Made by a program: the position numbers and the translations under genes
Source: Methylocapsa sp.
Lineage (GTDB): Bacteria; Pseudomonadota; Alphaproteobacteria; Rhizobiales; Beijerinckiaceae
Direction of reading: 5' to 3'
DNA: 7,004 nucleotides
Assembly (NCBI GenBank): GCA_003162995.1
Contig: PLUZ01000377.1
Location: forward strand, 1 to 7,004
Notes under the pieces: model-generated
What the model was told of the DNA's origin: nothing
The model's input: the letters and a program-made list of their open reading frames with translations, nothing else
Databases searched by the model: none
Shown: one piece after another, positions 5,577-7,004 of the stretch
Layout: each line of letters starts with the position of its first letter
How positions within the stretch are numbered: position 1 is the stretch's first letter

Positions 5577-6416
5577 TCACGAACAAATCACCTTGCCGCA
5601 TTTTTTGATATTTTCGACCTTGGCTTCCAATTCGTCATAGCCCACGGCACCGACGACGACGTCCCCGCCGATCACATAAGAGGGTGTGCCGGTCACCTGA
5701 AGCGATTTGGCGAGTTTGTCCGATTCCTCTATGCCCGCAGTGACCCCGGGGGTGGCGGCATCCTTGGCCAATCTGTCCATATCGGCGCCGAGATCCTTGG
5801 CGGCGGCAAGCGCCTCAGCCTTGCCGACGGGACCGTGCGAGCCGAGAAGTTTTTGGTGAAATTGCCAGAATTTCTCGCCCTGGAATTGCAGGCGGACGGC
5901 GTTGGCGACCTTCGCGGCCTCGGCCGAGCCAGGCGAAAGAATTGGAAGATCGCGCAAGAGGACGCGCAGATCGGGGTTTGACTTCATGAGCCGCGTAAGA
6001 TCGCCCAACGCACGTTTGCAGTAGCCGCAGTTATAATCGAAGAATTCGACCAGGGTGATTTCGCCGTTCGGATTGCCGATCACTGCCTGATTGGCCCCGC
6101 TATAGAGCAAACCCGAGGCGTCCGAGACGACCTCCTGGCGCGCCTTCGTCTCGGCGGCCTTTTCGCGCGCTTCGAGCACATTGATCGCATCGCGCAGAAT
6201 TTCCGGATTCTTCAGCAAATAATCCTTGATAATCGACTCTATCTCGGTTTTCTGACTAGGCGCAAACCCTTCCGCGCGTGCCGGAGAGAAAGCGAGCGCG
6301 AAAAGGCCAAGCGCCAGCGCCGCCAGCCAAGCCAAACCGTAGACGTCATGACGTGGGAAGCCATGGCGAGTGCCGCACCCGTGCAACTCTGAAACCTCGG
6401 GACTGCGCAAAAACAT
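5577..6416 (-). CDS. Exported ScsC/DsbA-like thiol-disulfide protein
   Basis: This 279-aa periplasmic thioredoxin-fold protein should form, isomerise or reduce disulfides in exported proteins. The hydrophobic signal core is at residues 27-44 with a likely cut after ARA (residue 48). A helical stretch at about 55-90 (IKDYLLKNPEILRDAINVLE) matches the ScsC N-terminal domain, which drives oligomerisation in copper-sensitivity suppressor ScsC proteins. The thioredoxin domain carries the active site CGYC at C130-C133 in EFFDYNCGYCKRA and the cis-Pro loop TGTP with P245. Two more Cys, C273 and C278, sit at the extreme C-terminus (KKCGKVICS) and may form a second disulfide. C14 lies in the signal region. 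ATG 6416 is chosen because AGGAGG lies seven bases upstream. The frame remains open to 6749, but that part has no protein-like features and overlaps the divergent aminotransferase. The n-region of about 26 residues is long. ScsB, the usual reducing partner, is not in the window. Confidence 0.92.
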   Translation of the reverse strand: MFLRSPEVSELHGCGTRHGFPRHDVYGLAWLAALALGLFALAFSPARAEGFAPSQKTEIESIIKDYLLKNPEILRDAINVLEAREKAAETKARQEVVSDASGLLYSGANQAVIGNPNGEITLVEFFDYNCGYCKRALGDLTRLMKSNPDLRVLLRDLPILSPGSAEAAKVANAVRLQFQGEKFWQFHQKLLGSHGPVGKAEALAAAKDLGADMDRLAKDAATPGVTAGIEESDKLAKSLQVTGTPSYVIGGDVVVGAVGYDELEAKVENIKKCGKVICS

Positions 6417-6423
6417 TAACCAT

Positions 6424-6429
6424 CCTCCT
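6424..6429 (-). promoter_or_regulatory. Ribosome binding site that fixes the ScsC-like start
   Basis: AGGAGG on the minus strand is a full Shine-Dalgarno match seven bases before ATG 6416. It settles the start against the much longer upstream open frame. Confidence 0.85.
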
Positions 6430-6443
6430 GGATCGGGCCGGTA

Positions 6444-6472
6444 TCTATAAAGCACTGCCGGTCCCTTGGAAA
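6444..6472 (-). promoter_or_regulatory. Candidate sigma-70 promoter of ScsC-like gene
   Basis: On the minus strand TTTCCA (6472-6467) is followed after 17 bp by TATAGA (6449-6444). Each hexamer matches four of six consensus bases with ideal spacing, placing the RNA start about 20 bases before the ATG. This is by eye only. Confidence 0.4.
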
Positions 6473-6531
6473 CGTCCTGGACGCCGGAACCACCCGTCAT
6501 ATCCAGAATCCGGTGAACATCGCAACGCAGA

Positions 6532-7004
6532 ATGACAAAAAACCCATTCATCGCCGGAAGATCATCGCCGGGGGTCACTTTGTCCCTCAGATCCAATGTC
6601 GCCCCTTTCATGGCCTTGGATGTGCTCGCTGGCGCCACCCGCCGGGAACGCGAAGGACAGGACATTGTCCATCTTGAAATCGGCGAACCTGGGGCGCCGC
6701 CGCCGCGCGCCGTCAGGGAAGTTGCGATCGCCGCGCTTGATGGCCGCAAAGTTGGCTATACCGAGGCGCTGGGCCGCCCGGAGCTGCGGGCGCGCATCGC
6801 ACGGCACTATCGGGATTGCTACGGCGTCGCGGTCTCGCCCGAGCGGATCGCCGTCACGACTGGCTCCTCGGGCGGCTTCGCGCTGGCGTTTCTCGCCCTC
6901 TTTGATCCCGGTGCACGGGTGGCGATCGCAGCGCCGGGCTATCCGGCCTACCGCAATATCCTCGAGGCCTTTGGCATTGAAACGGTGACGATCGAGACGG
7001 CGCC
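6532..7004 (+). CDS. PLP-dependent aminotransferase class I/II, partial (C-terminus beyond right edge)
   Basis: This is the N-terminal 157 residues of a fold-type I pyridoxal-phosphate aminotransferase of the aspartate-aminotransferase-like group, a cytoplasmic enzyme that moves amino groups between amino and keto acids. From ATG 6532 the translation gives SNVAPFMALDVLAGA at about residues 20-34, then IVHLEIGEPGAPPP, GYTEALGRPELRARIARHY, TTGSSGGFALAFLALFDPG (the cofactor phosphate loop region) and IAAPGYPAYRNIL, all in family order. The catalytic Lys lies beyond the edge, so substrate cannot be judged. ATG 6532 is the first ATG after the in-frame TGA at 6514. A downstream ATG at 6610 would cut into the conserved N-terminal helix. 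The ribosome site is poor at both. It is transcribed away from the ScsC-like gene, and no functional tie between them is evident. Confidence 0.9.
   Translation, partial: MTKNPFIAGRSSPGVTLSLRSNVAPFMALDVLAGATRREREGQDIVHLEIGEPGAPPPRAVREVAIAALDGRKVGYTEALGRPELRARIARHYRDCYGVAVSPERIAVTTGSSGGFALAFLALFDPGARVAIAAPGYPAYRNILEAFGIETVTIETA

Larger units (their letters stand above)
6417..6531. other. Divergent promoter region between ScsC-like gene and aminotransferase
   Basis: These 115 bp lie between the two divergent start codons and must hold both promoters if ATG 6532 is right. On the minus strand it has a sigma-70-like promoter and a strong ribosome site. On the plus strand I see no convincing -35/-10 pair and only a weak ribosome site before 6532. 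Confidence 0.6.

Noticed and set aside
6417..6749. Upstream extension of the ScsC-like frame
   Set aside because: The strong AGGAGG before ATG 6416 and the signal peptide fix the start. The extension overlaps the divergent aminotransferase.

Overview
The window is ordinary chromosomal, GC-rich DNA with an AT-rich pocket at roughly 3485-3720. It most likely comes from an alphaproteobacterium of the Hyphomicrobiales (Rhizobiales) type. That inference rests on four things: a HisKA_2-type PAS sensor kinase, a CsbD gene behind a sequence resembling an EcfG general-stress promoter, a short DUF3309-like membrane peptide, and a ScsC-like thioredoxin-fold protein. No rRNA, tRNA, CRISPR, transposase or phage gene is visible.

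Layout, left to right. (1) 1-3303, minus strand: a heavy-metal RND efflux operon, with the periplasmic adaptor (2071-3303) followed by the inner-membrane pump (1-1982, its C-terminal third beyond the left edge). The pump keeps the Asp/Asp/Glu proton-relay motif of CzcA/CnrA-type divalent-cation pumps. (2) 3304-3750: a 447-bp divergent regulatory region. It holds an 18-bp operator-like palindrome on the efflux side. On the csbD side it holds an EcfG-like promoter and two inverted repeats in the presumed leader. (3) 3751-4280, plus strand: csbD (57 aa) and a 53-aa hydrophobic peptide, a probable stress-response pair. (4) 4281-4433: hairpin-rich, repeat-like intergenic DNA, then an imperfect 16-bp direct repeat running into the start of the next gene. 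(5) 4434-5540, plus: a PAS-HisKA_2-HATPase sensor kinase. (6) 5541-5572: a strong hairpin between convergent genes. (7) 5577-6416, minus: an exported ScsC/DsbA-like disulfide protein. (8) 6532-7004, plus: the N-terminal part of a fold-type I PLP aminotransferase, running off the right edge.

The genes suggest an envelope and metal-stress neighbourhood: cation export, periplasmic disulfide handling, small stress proteins, and a kinase of the class that often feeds the PhyR-NepR-EcfG pathway. None of PhyR, NepR, EcfG, an outer-membrane channel, a metal-sensing regulator or ScsB is in the window, so these links are inferred. I found no clearly new multi-gene system. The observations most worth checking are non-coding: the 3398-3415 palindrome, the EcfG-like promoter, the hairpin cluster at 4310-4371, and the repeat with two tiny start-stop frames before the kinase.
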